Source: Pictodentalium vernedei
Lineage: Eukaryota > Mollusca > Scaphopoda > Dentaliida > Dentaliidae
Reading direction: 5' to 3'
DNA: 64,000 bases
Assembly (NCBI GenBank): GCA_031216915.1
Contig: CM062297.1
Location: 363,271,704-363,335,703 of the forward strand
Position 1 is the stretch's first letter. Every line of letters begins with the position of its first letter. The translations under genes and the position numbers were made by a program. Positions 10,606-21,456 of the stretch are shown here, piece by piece. The notes under the pieces are model-generated. The model did not search any database and was not told where the DNA came from. It was given only the letters and a program-made list of their open reading frames with translations.

Positions 10606-10854
10606 TGTAAATTCTGTTTTTTTTAAAATTTGCTCAAGAGTGCATGCAGGCATCATGGGTGGTGAAGGAAAAACAAGAAAGTTTTTATTTTAAAAATTAC
10701 TGACCCAAACACTCGAATATTTAATATATGGCATCTCCTGACATGATGAGTAACAGGTTTCTTCAAATCTCCCAATTTCCAGAAATAATTTTAGAGTGAC
10801 ATTTTGCATTACTTTTTACTGCATGTAACAGGTTGAACATCAAAAAATATCTTC

Positions 10855-11024
10855 TTAACCCTCTGCACTCTGATGCCAAGATCTAGAAATTTTAAGTACC
10901 AAATTTTCCCATAATGCAACTAAGATATTTAACCCATTCAGCTGGTTAAATTCCAAGTTGTATCATGTGAAAAATTTGCTTTTTGAAATATTGATATTTT
11001 GACATCAGTATGCAGAGGGATAAA
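10855..11024. mobile_element. TTAA-c MITE
   Basis: TTAACCCTCTGCACTCTGATG at the left and CATCAGTATGCAGAGGGATAA at the right. The interior ACCCATTCAGCTGGTTAAAT is a weak dyad. Related copies: 2488-2700, 37345-37492 and 53305-53545. Confidence 0.8.
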
Positions 11025-11267
11025 ACGGCTGGTATAAAATGTTTGTTGAAGTAATATTTGACAAAAAGCACCTTTGTAACAATGAGGTACAGGTTTGTTC
11101 AATGTAAGCCCCTTGAGTAATATTTAATATAAAAGTTGAACTATTTTTGTGGAAATACCTGATTGAGCAAAATCATAATGTGTATCCATCAACAAGAGAA
11201 TTCCTTTTGAGAGAATCCTCTGGAAACCACCTATAGTTTTCCAACGTTGCCACCAGGGCAACAAAAT

Positions 11268-11335
11268 TCCTGGTGGCATCTTCCATGTTAGTTCAATGGC
11301 AGCAGTTGGAAGAGTCAATATTCCCCAAAATTCTG
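11268..11335. mobile_element. TTAA-e MITE fragment
   Basis: 'GGTGGCATCTTCCATGTTAGTTCAATGG' and 'GTTGGAAGAGTCAATATT' match one arm of TTAA-e (18.9 and 60.2 kb). Confidence 0.6.
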
Positions 11336-11519
11336 ATGGCCCAATAGTCTGACAGGCCAATATTCCGAAAGACTGATTTTCTTAATTGAGGTCCAAAGAT
11401 CCGATACTCCAAAAGTCTGGTAGACAGATGGTCTTGATGACTGCTGGATTATCAGACCTTCAGACTATTGGAACATAATTCAGAGTACTGGGCCTTTGGA
11501 CTACTGGAGTTTTGGAGTA

Positions 11520-12349
11520 CATTGGAGCCCACTTAATTGGATATCTCTTAACTAAATTACCCTGTTAATTGAATATAATTTCCCAACACAAAACCATTTA
11601 CCATATCTCCAGAACAAATTTGACCTGTTAATTGAATATAGGTTGCAGAGTAAACTCCTGTTAATTGAATAAAAAAATCTTGTAACCTGTCGAGAAATTA
11701 CCCAGACTAGCCCCAGTTTTCCTTTTTTTGCAGACCTATTTGGACTCAGTACATCCAATAAAGGCATTTAATCTATTATATCTTGTTTGACAGAGCTCAT
11801 GGAGCACAGTCAAACAAGATATTATAGAATAAATGTGAACTTTATCTCTAGAATTCAGGAAAGTGCCACAATTTATTTATTTATTAAGGTTTAACAACAC
11901 TTTAACAGCCAAGGTCATATCGTGTCGGTGATAATTTTATGGGTGGAGGAAGTTGGAGTACCCAGAGAGAACCACCAAGCAATGATGAGCAGCTCCCCAA
12001 CATCGTAACTCTGCACTGAAGCACAAGCAGGGTCAGATTGGTTGAAGACAAGCACACCATTGTCGTGCAGTATGCCTTAGTGCACAGCATCATCATGCCC
12101 CCATGTGGACAATCAGGGTTTCGTGCCTTGCCCAAGGACACAATGCGGGAGTCCGAATCGATCGCTCAGACGGTCACCCATCTGAGGACTAACCAGGCTC
12201 GACGTTGCTTAACTTCGGTGATCTGAAGAGAACAGGTTATGGCAATGCCCCCACGCCCAAGTGACACAATCCCTGTTAATTGAATACTCCTGTTAACTGA
12301 ATAATTTTCATTGGCAAAGTGGCTCTATTCAATTAACAGGGTTCCACTG
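11520..12349. mobile_element. TA-a (pogo-like) MITE split by a SINE
   Basis: Ends CATTGGAGCCCACTTAATTGG and (complement) CAGTGGAACCCTGTTAATTG, flanked by TA (11518-11519 and 12350-12351). The interior has repeated CTGTTAATTGAATA blocks and the central hairpin CTTGTTTGACAGAGCTC ... CAAACAAG at about 11780-11818. CAGTGGAACC-type ends with TA duplication resemble pogo/Tigger elements. Confidence 0.85.
11873..12258 (-). mobile_element. SINE with 5S rRNA-like head and tail B
   Basis: In sense (minus) it begins with a 5S-like head at about 12258-12164, containing GATCACCGAAGTTAAGCAAC, GTCGAGCCTGGTTAGTCCTC and GATGGGTGACCG. The shared SINE body follows, then tail B (GACCTTGGCTGTTAAAGTGTT). Target duplication AAGTGCCACAAT (11861-11872) / AAGTGACACAAT (12259-12270). 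Sense-strand 5S box A, intermediate element and box C regions are all present. Confidence 0.9.
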
Positions 12350-12560
12350 TATTAGGTCTTCAGACTATTTGGCCTTCAGAATATTACACTTTTGGAGAAT
12401 CTGACCCTCGGAGTATTGGACCTTCTGATTCTTGAAGCCTTAGGTCTATTGCCACCTTGGAGTATTCGACTTTTGGAATATCCACCTTAGGAGTTTTGGG
12501 CCTTCCGAATATCGGTACCTTGGAGTACTGGACCTTCAGAATTTTGGTATCTAACCTTAC

Positions 12561-13395
12561 CAGGTCAATAGAAAAAATTCTATAACTGATTGGATATATA
12601 CTGGGCAAATTAGGCTAGGTGTGACCCCAAAACAGATAAGAATAATAAACATGAATTACAAATGTATCTGTCACTAAAAGGGTAAATATTTCATTTCATC
12701 AACAATATCACTTTTACAAATATCACTAAGTTTCTGAAAGGGCATAATATTATTAACTTCATCAAAGTTAACTCTCACTTCTGTTAATCATTAAAAAAAG
12801 TTTTCAAGAGATTATGTTCTTTACAATGAAGGAAAAGTCATTTGGAGAATTGTAGCACAAACAGACCAGCAACTTTTATGAGTAAAAATTGGACCACCTC
12901 AATGCACTGTCTGTTTTAGTGTATGGTGTCTGGAAAATTAGAAGAAAAAACCCGACAAGGTTGGTTGCAAATCTTCTTACTTGATAACTGGGTTCGTTTG
13001 GTTTGGTTTTACACCATACAAATTAACATGTGTGAGTAATTTTCTCCTATATTTTCCTGAACAGATTTATTATTAGATGTGAGAGTGTTCTTGTAATGAA
13101 ACACAAAGCCCTAATCTTTACTTTCTGTATTTCCTTGATCCATCCTGATCATAACATGGGAGGGCTAAGGCATCCCCAAAATTCTCAAATGATAGTTCTT
13201 GGTTAGCTGGATAAATTTTATAATTTAGGAAGTGTGCCATTCTTTAAATCAAAACACATGTTCAACTCAACCTTTAGATGATAAATTAACTCTATGGTTA
13301 CCAGTATTTTTTTCCTCTGGCTTACTGAATTAACCGTGATGAACCCATACAGCCACAGATTGCCACTTTGATATTGTTTTTTTTATTCTTCCTCC
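12561..13395. other. No gene or recognised repeat
   Basis: About 830 bp of AT-rich unique-looking sequence, with no open frame bounded by plausible splice sites. Confidence 0.4.
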
Positions 13396-13438
13396 AAAAC
13401 TCACCCAGTAGGACGCATTTATCTGCACAATGTTTTTA

Positions 13439-13691
13439 CAGTACGTGGAGAGTGGATTGTAACTAAATCACCCATGGAGTGGAGTTATCACCCAAAGTAT
13501 CACTTTCAAATTCTGCACATATGAACAAAAAACACAATGTTTCAGCCAATGGACCTCCGGGTTCAACACAGTGGTCCATTGCCAGGAACTTTGCCTGTGC
13601 TTATTATGCTTTGCAACAAATTTGCAATTATTGCTTGGGTGGAATCTTCACTCTACAGGTGATTTAGTGACAATACACTCTCCACGCACTG
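13439..13691. mobile_element. TA-c MITE, complete
   Basis: Ends CAGTACGTGGAGAGTGGATTG and (complement) CAGTGCGTGGAGAGTGTATTG, flanked by TA (13437-13438 and 13692-13693). The inverted ends extend through TAACTAAATCACC. It sits in a family F repeat: joining the flanks gives 'GTTTTTACATCATTGTTGGC', as found uninterrupted at 33730-33756. Confidence 0.9.
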
Positions 13692-13739
13692 TACATCATT
13701 GTTGGCTGCCTGCATACTCAGATGACTCTTAGATTTACA

Positions 13740-14349
13740 TAGAATTTGACCACTCCAACTTGGAAGACATTAAGTTAAAATTTCAGATTATGGGTAAATG
13801 TATTGAAGACATCAGAACCTTTATGCTTGCGAACAAACTAAAACTTGATGATGAAAAACAGAACCCATTATTTTTTTTTCCTCAAGATACAAACCAGTTC
13901 CAGATCCTTTGCCTCCTCTTAGAATTGGTAACACCAGTATCAACCCTCCACCAATGTCAAAAATTTAAAGGTGTGTTTTGACACACATTTGACCATGACT
14001 TGGCAGAGCCAGAAAAATCTTATGAAATTGCTACAGAATGTCTGGTGCATGCATTTATCTCTTCTAGGTTGGATTACAGTAGAACCTGCCTTGAGAGACC
14101 ACCATTTTGCAGGCAAACATGGCCTCTCAAAACATGTGGTCTCATGACAGGTCCATTACAGAGTAAAACAGCCAAATGGTACAAGGTCACAGCAATCTCT
14201 CAAGACAGGTGATCTCTCAAGACAGGTGGTCACTCATGACAGTGGTCTCTCAAAACAGGTTTTACTGTACTGCAATGTCTTTCGTTGTGGGCTTCCCAAC
14301 AAGCGGATAGATTGCAGATTATACAAAATACAGCTGCCTGTATTGTGTC
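13740..14349 (+). mobile_element. LINE reverse-transcriptase fragment (CR1/L2/Jockey-like), degenerate
   Basis: The plus frame shows the C-terminal RT pattern of non-LTR retrotransposons: CIEDIRTFMLANKLKLDDEKQ, then after degenerate sequence LVHAFISSRLDY (14045-14076). Past a MITE it continues as CNVFRCGLPNKRID (14270-14315), then in a shifted frame RLQIIQNTAACIVS. These correspond to the family patterns 'W-M-x-x-N-x-L-K-L-N-x-x-K-T-E', 'F-I-x-S-R-L-D-Y-C-N' and 'I-Q-N-x-A-A-R'. It is 5'-truncated, frameshifted, and cut at about 14350 by a hAT-a remnant. No functional product is expected. Confidence 0.85.
14077..14267. mobile_element. TA-d MITE inserted in the LINE
   Basis: Ends CAGTAGAACCTGCCTTGAGAG and (complement) CAGTAAAACCTGTTTTGAGAG, flanked by TA (14075-14076 and 14268-14269). 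The interior repeats TCTCTCAAGACAGGT. Removing the element and one TA restores the LINE reading frame across LDY-CN. A shorter copy is at 60853-60938. Confidence 0.9.
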
Positions 14350-14475
14350 CAAGCCTGGAAATAAGCAATCTGTCATTTGAAGAATGAGGTCTCCGGAGGG
14401 TGAATTTACTGATGCTATCCTATACAGTGGGCTAGAATTTCCCAATTTATCCTCTGCATACCTCTTTTTGTTTAG
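14350..14475. mobile_element. hAT-a MITE, left half only
   Basis: Starts CAAGCCTGGAAATAAGCAATC and continues 'CATTTGAAGAATGAGGTC', 'CTATCCTATACAGTGGGC', like 54860-55113. The right terminus is missing. Confidence 0.75.
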
Positions 14476-14764
14476 GCACATTGAGTAGCATGATGATGAT
14501 GTCAAAATCACTATTGATGAACTGTAATAATAATAATACTGATATCACCTCATGGCATTGATGATATGGGTGATTTTTATGCAAACACACTGAGAACTAA
14601 TTAACGAACTAAGCTTCGACACCTAGCTACTAAATATCAAGCACTTGTTTTTGAGAAACCAACTGTAGAATGTCTATTTTCAATTGTTTGTTTGGTTCCC
14701 AAAACACAATAAACCTTTCAGAAATTACTTAGATCTCCTGAAATACCATCCATACATTATATTA

Positions 14765-15193
14765 CAGTGGAACCATGTTTATTGAATAGCTACTTTGCCA
14801 ATGGAAATCATTCAATTAACAGGAGTATTCAATTAACAGAGATAGTGTCACTTCCCTGAATTCTAGAGATAAACTAAGCATTTATTCTATTATACCTTGT
14901 TTGACAGAGCACCATGAGCTCTGTCAAACAAGATATTATAGATTAAGTGCCTGTATTGGATATACTGAGGTCAAATAGGTCTATAAACAATGGAAAACTG
15001 GGGAGAGTCAGGGTAATTTCCTGACAGGTTGCAAGATTTTTTATTCAATTAACAGGGGTTTACTCTACAACCAAAATTCAATTAACAGGTCAAATTTGTA
15101 CTAGAGGTATGGTAAATGGTTTTGTGTTGTGAAATTATATTCCATTAACTGGGTTATTCAATTAAGAAATATCCAGTTAAGTGGGCTCCACTG
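14765..15193. mobile_element. TA-a (pogo-like) MITE, uninterrupted, inverted
   Basis: Ends CAGTGGAACCATGTTTATTG and (complement) CAGTGGAGCCCACTTAACTGG, flanked by TA (14763-14764 and 15194-15195). Central hairpin CTTGTTTGACAGAGC ... GCTCTGTCAAACAAG at about 14896-14934. Best internal reference copy for the family (about 430 bp). Confidence 0.9.
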
Positions 15194-15206
15194 TACTATT
15201 ACATAT

Positions 15207-15366
15207 TTAACTGGTGGAGTGCTAAAGTTTTTTTGACCATCAAAAATTGTCTTTGCCTCAATCCTAACAGACCAAATAATAGACACTGAATTTGAAGCCT
15301 GTAAGTTGTGGTACCTGCACTTCAGAATAGAGCCCAAATATGGGTTTCCAGCAATCTATCAGTTAC
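15207..15366. mobile_element. TTAA-b MITE, short form without the hairpin
   Basis: TTAACTGGTGGAGTGCTAAAG at the left; 'AATATGGGTTTCCAGCAATCTATCAGTTA' at the right. It lacks the GGGAGAGTGCC hairpin present in 49039-49288. Confidence 0.8.
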
Positions 15367-15379
15367 AAGAGTTTGGTAT

Positions 15380-15700
15380 TGCTTCATTGTGATGGCCAGT
15401 GGTATCTTTTATGGTCACAACTCACTTTCATGGGTCAAAATTTTTCAAAATATAATACTGCAAAATCACATCATGGAAAAGAAAAATGAAAACGGCATGT
15501 TACATCCAATTTTCTAAATTTCTTTTTCGACAGGTGGGATTTAACAGTGTTGCAGAAGAAAAGCAGAGATTGGATTGCAAACCAGCTGTGATCCCGTAAA
15601 AATTCTCTTTCTGCTTTTGTGAACACAGTACTGTAACAGGTGAAGGTCACAAAAAACAAATGTCCACCAAATGGCTTGCCATGTGCCAACACACACCTAC
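15380..15700. other. No gene seen
   Basis: AT-rich, unassigned; stops in all frames within short distances. Confidence 0.4.
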
Positions 15701-15716
15701 TCTACATTACAAGTTA

Positions 15717-15849
15717 TTGTGCTGAATTGATGGTAACATGGTCTGATGTTTGCATCTCGAAGGTTATGTTCAACCCAAGATGCGAAGCACTGAGGTTGAA
15801 CATACGCTCCGAGCTGCAAACCTGAGACCATGTTAGCATCAATTCATCA
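15717..15849. repeat. Long inverted repeat, ~58-bp arms
   Basis: Left arm 'TTGTGCTGAATTGATGGTAAC', 'ATGGTCTGATGTTTGCA', 'TTATGTTCAACC'; the right arm complements it with about 10 mismatches. No TTAA or TA ends were seen next to it. Confidence 0.8.
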
Positions 15850-15860
15850 CAATAACATAT

Positions 15861-16275
15861 ATGTCCCAATAAGACCCTACCTGTAGGCCCAAACACACAT
15901 ATTGAAATGAATAAGGCAACTTTTAACGATCACAAGTTTAGTAAATAAACCTCTTGTGTATCCCATGAGGTCACTTGTAAAATAATCAATAAATCAGATA
16001 AAGGTTGAGGTCACTCCATCATTGTTAAAATGGAAAACCAATTTGTAATTCAAACAACACTTCATTTGGAACACTGTCTGCACGCCGCACATGTGAAAAA
16101 TCTACAAAAATTAAATGGTGTGCAAGTCACTCTGTTGCAAAATGGGCAACCTCATTTCAAATATTTCATGCGGTGATATCAGATGGTAACATATGGTACT
16201 GGAGCCCTAAACATAAATAAACTTAGCAAGCTCTCATCCAATCAGAAGGCTAGGAATTTAGTCTTATTGGGACAT
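15861..16275. mobile_element. Possible MITE bounded by a 15-bp perfect inverted pair
   Basis: ATGTCCCAATAAGAC at 15861-15875 and its exact complement at 16261-16275. The interior (about 385 bp) has no open frame. No target duplication was recognised, so this is a tentative element. Confidence 0.45.
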
Positions 16276-16778
16276 TGTGTAAAGAATATGAACCATAAGC
16301 CAAAAACACATGATCTGAACCACAAAAAACCCAAGATATTTTGGGGAGTTTAACATTTTTTGAAATTCACAAACAATTCTAAGCATAAACCATGTACTCA
16401 CAATTCAAAGGTAAACATTAAAATCCCAGCCAAATTTGAAATAACCTTTAACGAGACCATTCTTAAGTGTACATTAACTGGGAACAAGTTCAGTACATGT
16501 TACCTCCACTCAAAGGCTTTAACAGGTAAACTGGACAAAATTAAGCCTTTGATCACACCATAATGTACAGCTGAGTAAAAAATTAGTGGTGTTCATAGTA
16601 TCATATTCTTTTACAAGAAGTCCTTATACAAACTATTTTGAATAAAAGGAATACAGTCACAAACAGAAAAACATGAGAAATGAATTCAACACACTTATCC
16701 CTTACCCATGAAGTAGAAAACTGTTATATAATTTTGGTTCATATATACTTTTCCCCTCAGTAATCAAACATGTTAAGT
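16276..16778. other. No gene seen
   Basis: AT-rich and Lys/Asn-biased. The 67-codon frame at 16360-16563 lacks splice or start context and is not supported. Confidence 0.4.
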
Positions 16779-17175
16779 CAGGGTTCTTGAAGGCAAGGAA
16801 ATTCAAGGCCATTCAAGTCCATTTCTTGAAAAATTTCAAGGCCCGACAACAGCCAAATTCAAGGATTTTCAAGGCTTGCCTTCACTAGTCCCAACAATTG
16901 AGGACCTCCAGTCATTACCCCCTCATCCCACTTTCCTACAAGGGAAGTGGGAGGAGGGGATAATGAAAGGAAGATCCTAGTTAGGACTATGCCTTCACGA
17001 GCCCTCACATATAAAACTATATAGTTATGATTACGTGCTTCATCAGCATTTTATGTTGTGAATATTCAAGGCTTGCAAAGGCCTACTGACACATTTTCCA
17101 GGATTTCAAGGCCTTGAATGACCATTAGTCAAATTCAAGGCTGTTCCTTGAATCCAAGGCCCAGCGGGAACCCTG
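16779..17175. mobile_element. hAT-d MITE (CAGGGTTC ends)
   Basis: Ends CAGGGTTCTTGAAGGC and (complement) CAGGGTTCCCGCTGGGC. The interior is rich in 'TTCAAGGCCTTGAA'-type short palindromes and a hairpin CACTTTCCTACAAGGGAAGTGGG. No matching 8-bp flank was found, so the target duplication has decayed or the ends are slightly off. A related element lies at 56790-57290. Confidence 0.7.
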
Positions 17176-17274
17176 AAAGTTTATGTCATATTAAAGATGA
17201 TAAACTTTCCTCTTTGAACCCTATAAAAATTCAAATATCAATATTTTTGCTCAGAAATATTATTTTCAATTTAC

Positions 17275-17517
17275 CAACTCAACGGGGAGAGTGCTAGATA
17301 TTTATTGGCTGCCTATATTTATGATACACATGTCACTTCGTTGTTACAATTTAGGGGAGAGTGCCTAAATTGTAACAAGGCAAATCCATAGAGCCTAAAT
17401 GATTTCACTTCAAATATAATATGAATTATAACCAGAGAATATGAACTCTTGAAGTTGCGGTAACAACACTTCAGACAAAAAAGCCTAGATATGGGCTTCC
17501 TGCACTTAACCAATTAA
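17275..17517. mobile_element. TTAA-b MITE with hairpin, eroded ends
   Basis: 'GGGGAGAGTGCTAGA' left; hairpin GTTACAATTTAGG ... CCTAAATTGTAAC at about 17342-17379; 'TATGGGCTTCCTGCACTTAACCAATTAA' right. Confidence 0.75.
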
Positions 17518-17566
17518 CATGTCTGTCTCTCATATTAGCACCACACACAAAGTTATCTGGGGTGTC

Positions 17567-17608
17567 CTTACACCCCCCCCCCCCCCCCACCCACCACCCC
17601 ACCCCATG
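17567..17608. repeat. C-rich low-complexity tract
   Basis: A run of about 19 C followed by CACCCACCACCCCACCCC. The minus strand is G4-capable. Confidence 0.9.
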
Positions 17609-18084
17609 AACCAATCTGTACAATAACTGATGGCATAGCAAATAGTGTGTTTTATGAACGCAATTTTCACGTGGAACTATGTAGAGTGCTAACTGAATTA
17701 AGTTGTGAGAACACCCCAAGCAACTTTCCACCCTATTTTTAGACTTTGCAGTATGCCAATACCACAAGCAACTTTCTACCCCATTTTTTTCAACTTCACT
17801 GGGCTAAAGTCAGTGAGGAAGCATTTATTGCCCATACCTTGTCATATTTGTGTATTTGTCTCTTAGAGAAACTCCCCATAAGATAACTGAAATTAAAGTT
17901 AATTTTGACAGTATTGTTGGCTGCATTGTTCGTTTAATGTAATATACACTATCAGAAAGATAAAAAAATAAAATCTGCAGTGTAGTCCATAAACGCATTT
18001 ACATCTTGTACTCGATTCAGTTGAATTTGTTGACCAATGGGCACTTTCACCTATTTCCAGACAGAATATGTCAATACCAATACA
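17609..18084. other. No gene seen
   Basis: AT-rich unassigned sequence up to the next TA-a element. Confidence 0.4.
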
Positions 18085-18750
18085 ATAAAATCATGTTAAG
18101 TTACCAGGGAAAAATATTCAATTAACAGGAAGTTGGTCATTTTCCTATATTCTTTTTATATTCTGAAAGATGAGCATTTAACCTATTACATCTTGTTTGA
18201 CAGAGGATTTATTTATTTGTTTATTTGTTTGTTTGTTTGTTTGTGTGTGTGTGTGTGTGTGTGTTTGTTTATTTATTTAAGAAGCCAGTGTACCTGGAGA
18301 GAACCACCAAGTAATGGCAAGCAACCATCAGACTCCCCAATGTACTGACTCCGCACAAGCAGCATTAGCATTGGTTGATGGCAAGTGCTCCACTAACGTT
18401 CAGTAAACTTTAGTGCACAGCACCAACATGCCCCCAACATGTGCAATCTGGATTAGGTGCCTCGCCCAAGGACACAATGCAGTTACCCCTGGCAGGGATG
18501 ATTAAATGCACATATTGCATATACTGAGGCCAAACAGGTCTATAAACATCAGGAATTCATTGGCTCTCACAGTAATAATTCTTCCAATGAAACACAGGAT
18601 TTTTCATTCATTTTCCAGAAATTCACTGTATAACCTATATGCAAAAAAACAGATCAAACTTGTACTGAAGATATAGTAAATTTTTTAGTGTTGGAAAATA
18701 ATATGCAATTAACACCCAGTTATTCAATTTGAAAATATCCAATTAATACT
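18085..18750. mobile_element. TA-a MITE, diverged, split by a SINE
   Basis: 'AATATTCAATTAACAGGAAG', 'ACATCTTGTTTGACAGAG' (left half of the central hairpin), then after the SINE 'CATATACTGAGGCCAAACAGGTC' and 'AGTTATTCAATTTGAAAATATCCAATTA'. Ends are eroded. The SINE sits in the hairpin, so its right arm is missing. Confidence 0.75.
18207..18507 (-). mobile_element. SINE with microsatellite tail, head 2 truncated
   Basis: The tail is replaced by ATTT/GTTT/GT repeats (18207-18280). The body is recognisable (GAAGCCAGTGTACCTGGAG, AACTTTAGTGCACAGCACC, CTCGCCCAAGGACACAATG). It ends at 'GTTACCCCTGGCAGGGAT', the 3' part of tRNA-like head 2. Confidence 0.75.
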
Positions 18751-18860
18751 TTCACTCTGGTGATATCTTCCATGTCAGTTGAATGGAAGCAACTAGAAGA
18801 GTCAATATTTATTATTTGGGGAAAGATCAATGAATATTTTAAATGGTTTGGTGTTTGAAA
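18751..18860. mobile_element. TTAA-e MITE fragment
   Basis: 'TGATATCTTCCATGTCAGTTGAATGGAAGC' and 'AGAGTCAATATTTATTATTTGGGG' match the arm of the fuller copy that starts about 50 bp downstream, so two copies lie head to tail. Confidence 0.65.
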
Positions 18861-18899
18861 ATAATATGTAATTAACACTCAGTTATTCAATTTGAAAAT

Positions 18900-19150
18900 A
18901 TCAAATTTACCCTTTAACCCTGATGGTATCTTCAATGTCAGTTCAATGGAAGCAATTGGAAGAGTCCATATTTATTATTTAAGGGAAGAGCAATTAATAT
19001 TTTCAATGTGTAGCCTTGGGGCTGCACGTTGAAAATATTGATTGGTCTAGCCCACGCTTTAACTTAGCAGCCATCCTACTTAATGAAAGTATGACATATC
19101 ATGTTCCTGGAACGGAAAAGCAGTCTCTCAAGTTCAAAGGGTTACATGGG
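18900..19150. mobile_element. TTAA-e MITE, near-complete
   Basis: Starts TTTACCCTTTAACCCTGATGG and ends AGTTCAAAGGGTTA. The central hairpin is ATTTTCAATGTGTAGCC ... GGCTGCACGTTGAAAAT. Compare 60160-60399 on the opposite strand. Confidence 0.75.
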
Positions 19151-19164
19151 TTCTGTACAAGGGT

Positions 19165-19665
19165 ATATTTCCTTGCATGCTGCTGGCAGAAATTCCTGCC
19201 CAGAACAGGATTTCTCTTGCCACTGAAATAAGTGTAATTTAGGCACATTTAATTAAATTTCTCCCTGTAAATGGAATGAATGTTTTCACCAATGATTTCT
19301 TTAGTTAAATTTAGATGAATTTTTCATCGAAACTTCATAGCAGCCATGACTAAATTTGATGAAAAGTATCTTGAAAAAAACCCTGAAAATGAGCAATCTG
19401 TCATTTGCATAATGAGGTACCCAGAGGGTGAATTTGCTGATGCTATCCCATACAGTGGGCCAATTTATCCTCTGGCTACCTCTTTCCTTTTTAGCTTGAG
19501 ACCTTGATTCATATTGAGGTTCACAGAGGGTAAATTTAGTGATGTTACCCTGCTGTGCAGGGTTGTATCACCAAATTCACCCTCTGAGAACTTCATTTTG
19601 CAAATAACCGTCTGCTTATTTCCAGGCTTGCTTGAAAATACTTGGTGGGTTAAGAGATATTGGTT
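19165..19665. mobile_element. TTAA-d MITE split by hAT-a
   Basis: 'CCTTGCATGCTGCTGGCAG', 'AGGATTTCTCTTGCCACTG', 'GATGAATTTTTCATCGAAAC', then after the hAT-a insertion 'TACTTGGTGGGTTAAGAG'. Confidence 0.8.
19378..19630. mobile_element. hAT-a MITE, 8-bp target duplication
   Basis: Right end CTTATTTCCAGGCTTG; left end mutated to AAACCCTGAAAATGAGC. Perfect duplication CTTGAAAA at 19370-19377 and 19631-19638, inside TTAA-d. Length 253 bp agrees with 54860-55113. Confidence 0.9.
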
Positions 19666-20295
19666 ATATCACTCATGCACCTCCAAGTACAACTGTAGCT
19701 ACTCTGCACTTGAAAGACACAGTTACTACAATTTGTAAAATCAACACCGAGTATAAAAGACCACTGGCAAGAAAGCTATTATAACCATTATTCCAAATTT
19801 CTGTATCCAAATAAAAAAGAGTTCTCATTAATTATTGCTATTTTACAGGTACTTGTAAACTATGGATCAGTGAGAATAATTACAGCTTTAGGGATCTTGA
19901 TGTATAACCTATTAATATATTCTCACTACCTCGGGGTTCTAAATAGCAGTAAATAATCCAAAGCAACTAAAAATCTAGCCTGTCCAAATCAAATATACAA
20001 AAAGGCTGTTATGGTTATGAAATTTCATGATCGATTTTTGAAGTAGAATAATCAATTAAAGTCAACATTAATAATACCCTGTCACCTCTAGAAACAACTA
20101 CCGGTATATAGAAAACAGTATTTTTGGTCATTAGTTCCTAAGGCCGGGCATTCTTTAGGCATGCCACACGCCAACTGCTTCTGAGGAAAATTCAGACTGC
20201 TAACTACCTCAGGCCCAAACCTGAGCTGAGGCTCAGACTTGGACCTGAGGTGGTCAAGAGTCTAATAATAACCACATTGAGATTTAAGAAGGCAA
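19666..20295. other. No gene seen; short palindrome
   Basis: Unassigned. CCTGAG/CTCAGG-rich palindromic cluster at about 20198-20245 (ACCTCAGGCCCAAACCTGAG ... CTTGGACCTGAGGT). Confidence 0.4.
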
Positions 20296-20577
20296 TTAAA
20301 TTTACTTATTTATTTACTGGTGTTTTAGGGTCACATATTTCTGCACAATGGCTAATCATGACCACAGCAGTTTTATGGGTGGAGGAAGCTGGAGTACCTG
20401 GAGAGAACCACCGAGCAATGGTGAGCAACTGTCAACTCCCCAACATACTAACTCCACACAAGCAGGGTTAGCATTGGTTGAAGACAGGTGCACCATTGAT
20501 GTGCAGTACGCCTTAGTACATAATGCCACCGTGCCCCCACGTGGGCAATGGGGAGGCAAATGTACTCCTTCAAATTG
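20296..20577 (-). mobile_element. SINE, head truncated, tail A
   Basis: Tail A (GGGTCACATATTTCTGCACAATGG on plus), body to 'CCACGTGGGCAATGGGG'. Imperfect flanking duplication AAGGCAATTAAATTT / AAGGGCAATTATTTG. No Pol III head left. Confidence 0.8.
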
Positions 20578-21445
20578 AGAAGGGCAATTATTTGTATTCC
20601 CATACTATCTAGAATGCCAGACCTGGTGTCATGTGTTGTACCTTAATACTTCTTTCCCATATCAATTACAATGTATTTTGATATTCTACAGCCTCTACCA
20701 CTTCTTAAAAGCATTTTGGGGAGAAGAGTAATAACTAATAATTTATCTGTAAATGAGTGATGAAAACCCATAATCTTCGACTTTTAGATTGAAGTGGATT
20801 ATGGGTGTTTCCGACAATTAATCAACTTCTCGATTAATCATGACAGGCCTAATATAGAATGCACAGTTTCTAGCATAAAGCCCCTGTGTATCTACATGCA
20901 AAAGTGCATTTGTGTGTGTGTTTGCATCTAGCTGAAGGTCACAACAAAGTATGTCTAAAATTTGGAATTTGTCTTGTCAGCCAAATGTTCCAGTTCATAA
21001 AATGAATGTTAACAACTAGAGAAACATAAGTTACTGCCACCAGTAAATTCAAGTCTGTGTGAAAAGGGTTAAAGTAAAAGGAATAAACTATAAAGAAAGA
21101 GAATTGATGGAGGATTATTTTTTGGGAGTAAAATATTTTTGAACAAATCAGAAATGGGTTTTCGTTAGCAGTATTTACAGATATTCATACAGGAATCAGA
21201 ACATTTTTATAAGAAACCAGAAATGGCATATATGTGACCAGCATTCAAAGGGTTTAATACATGAATCAGAAATGGACATTTTTGGCTCTGCCCACTACTT
21301 TGAGTGATGAAATACATTCATAAACTTTAGAAATGCATTAAGGTGTAATAAAATGCATTTCCCAGTCTTTCTGAATAATGCCCCCCTATTAAGATCTTCA
21401 GGGGGTTAAAATATTCCCTTAAATATTTATTATATAAATATTTTA
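20578..21445. other. No gene or recognised repeat
   Basis: About 870 bp, AT-rich. A short (GT)n lies at about 20911-20921. No splice-bounded open frame found. Confidence 0.4.
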
Positions 21446-21456
21446 ATCCTTTAAAT

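Larger units (their letters stand above)
11336..12560. repeat. Degenerate ~20-bp minisatellite, split by a TA-a element
   Basis: Left half about 11336-11517 and right half about 12352-12560. Both are built of variants of 'GGACCTTCGGACTATTGGA' (for example CAGACCTTCAGACTATTGG and CTGACCCTCGGAGTATTGG). The TA-a element at 11520-12349 interrupts it and itself carries a SINE. Confidence 0.75.

Noticed and set aside
16779-17175. 8-bp target duplication for hAT-d
   Set aside because: Flanks TGTTAAGT and AAAGTTTA do not match; only the inverted ends support the element.
20198-20245. CCTGAGG-rich patch as an exon
   Set aside because: No splice sites on either strand; it is a short palindrome cluster.
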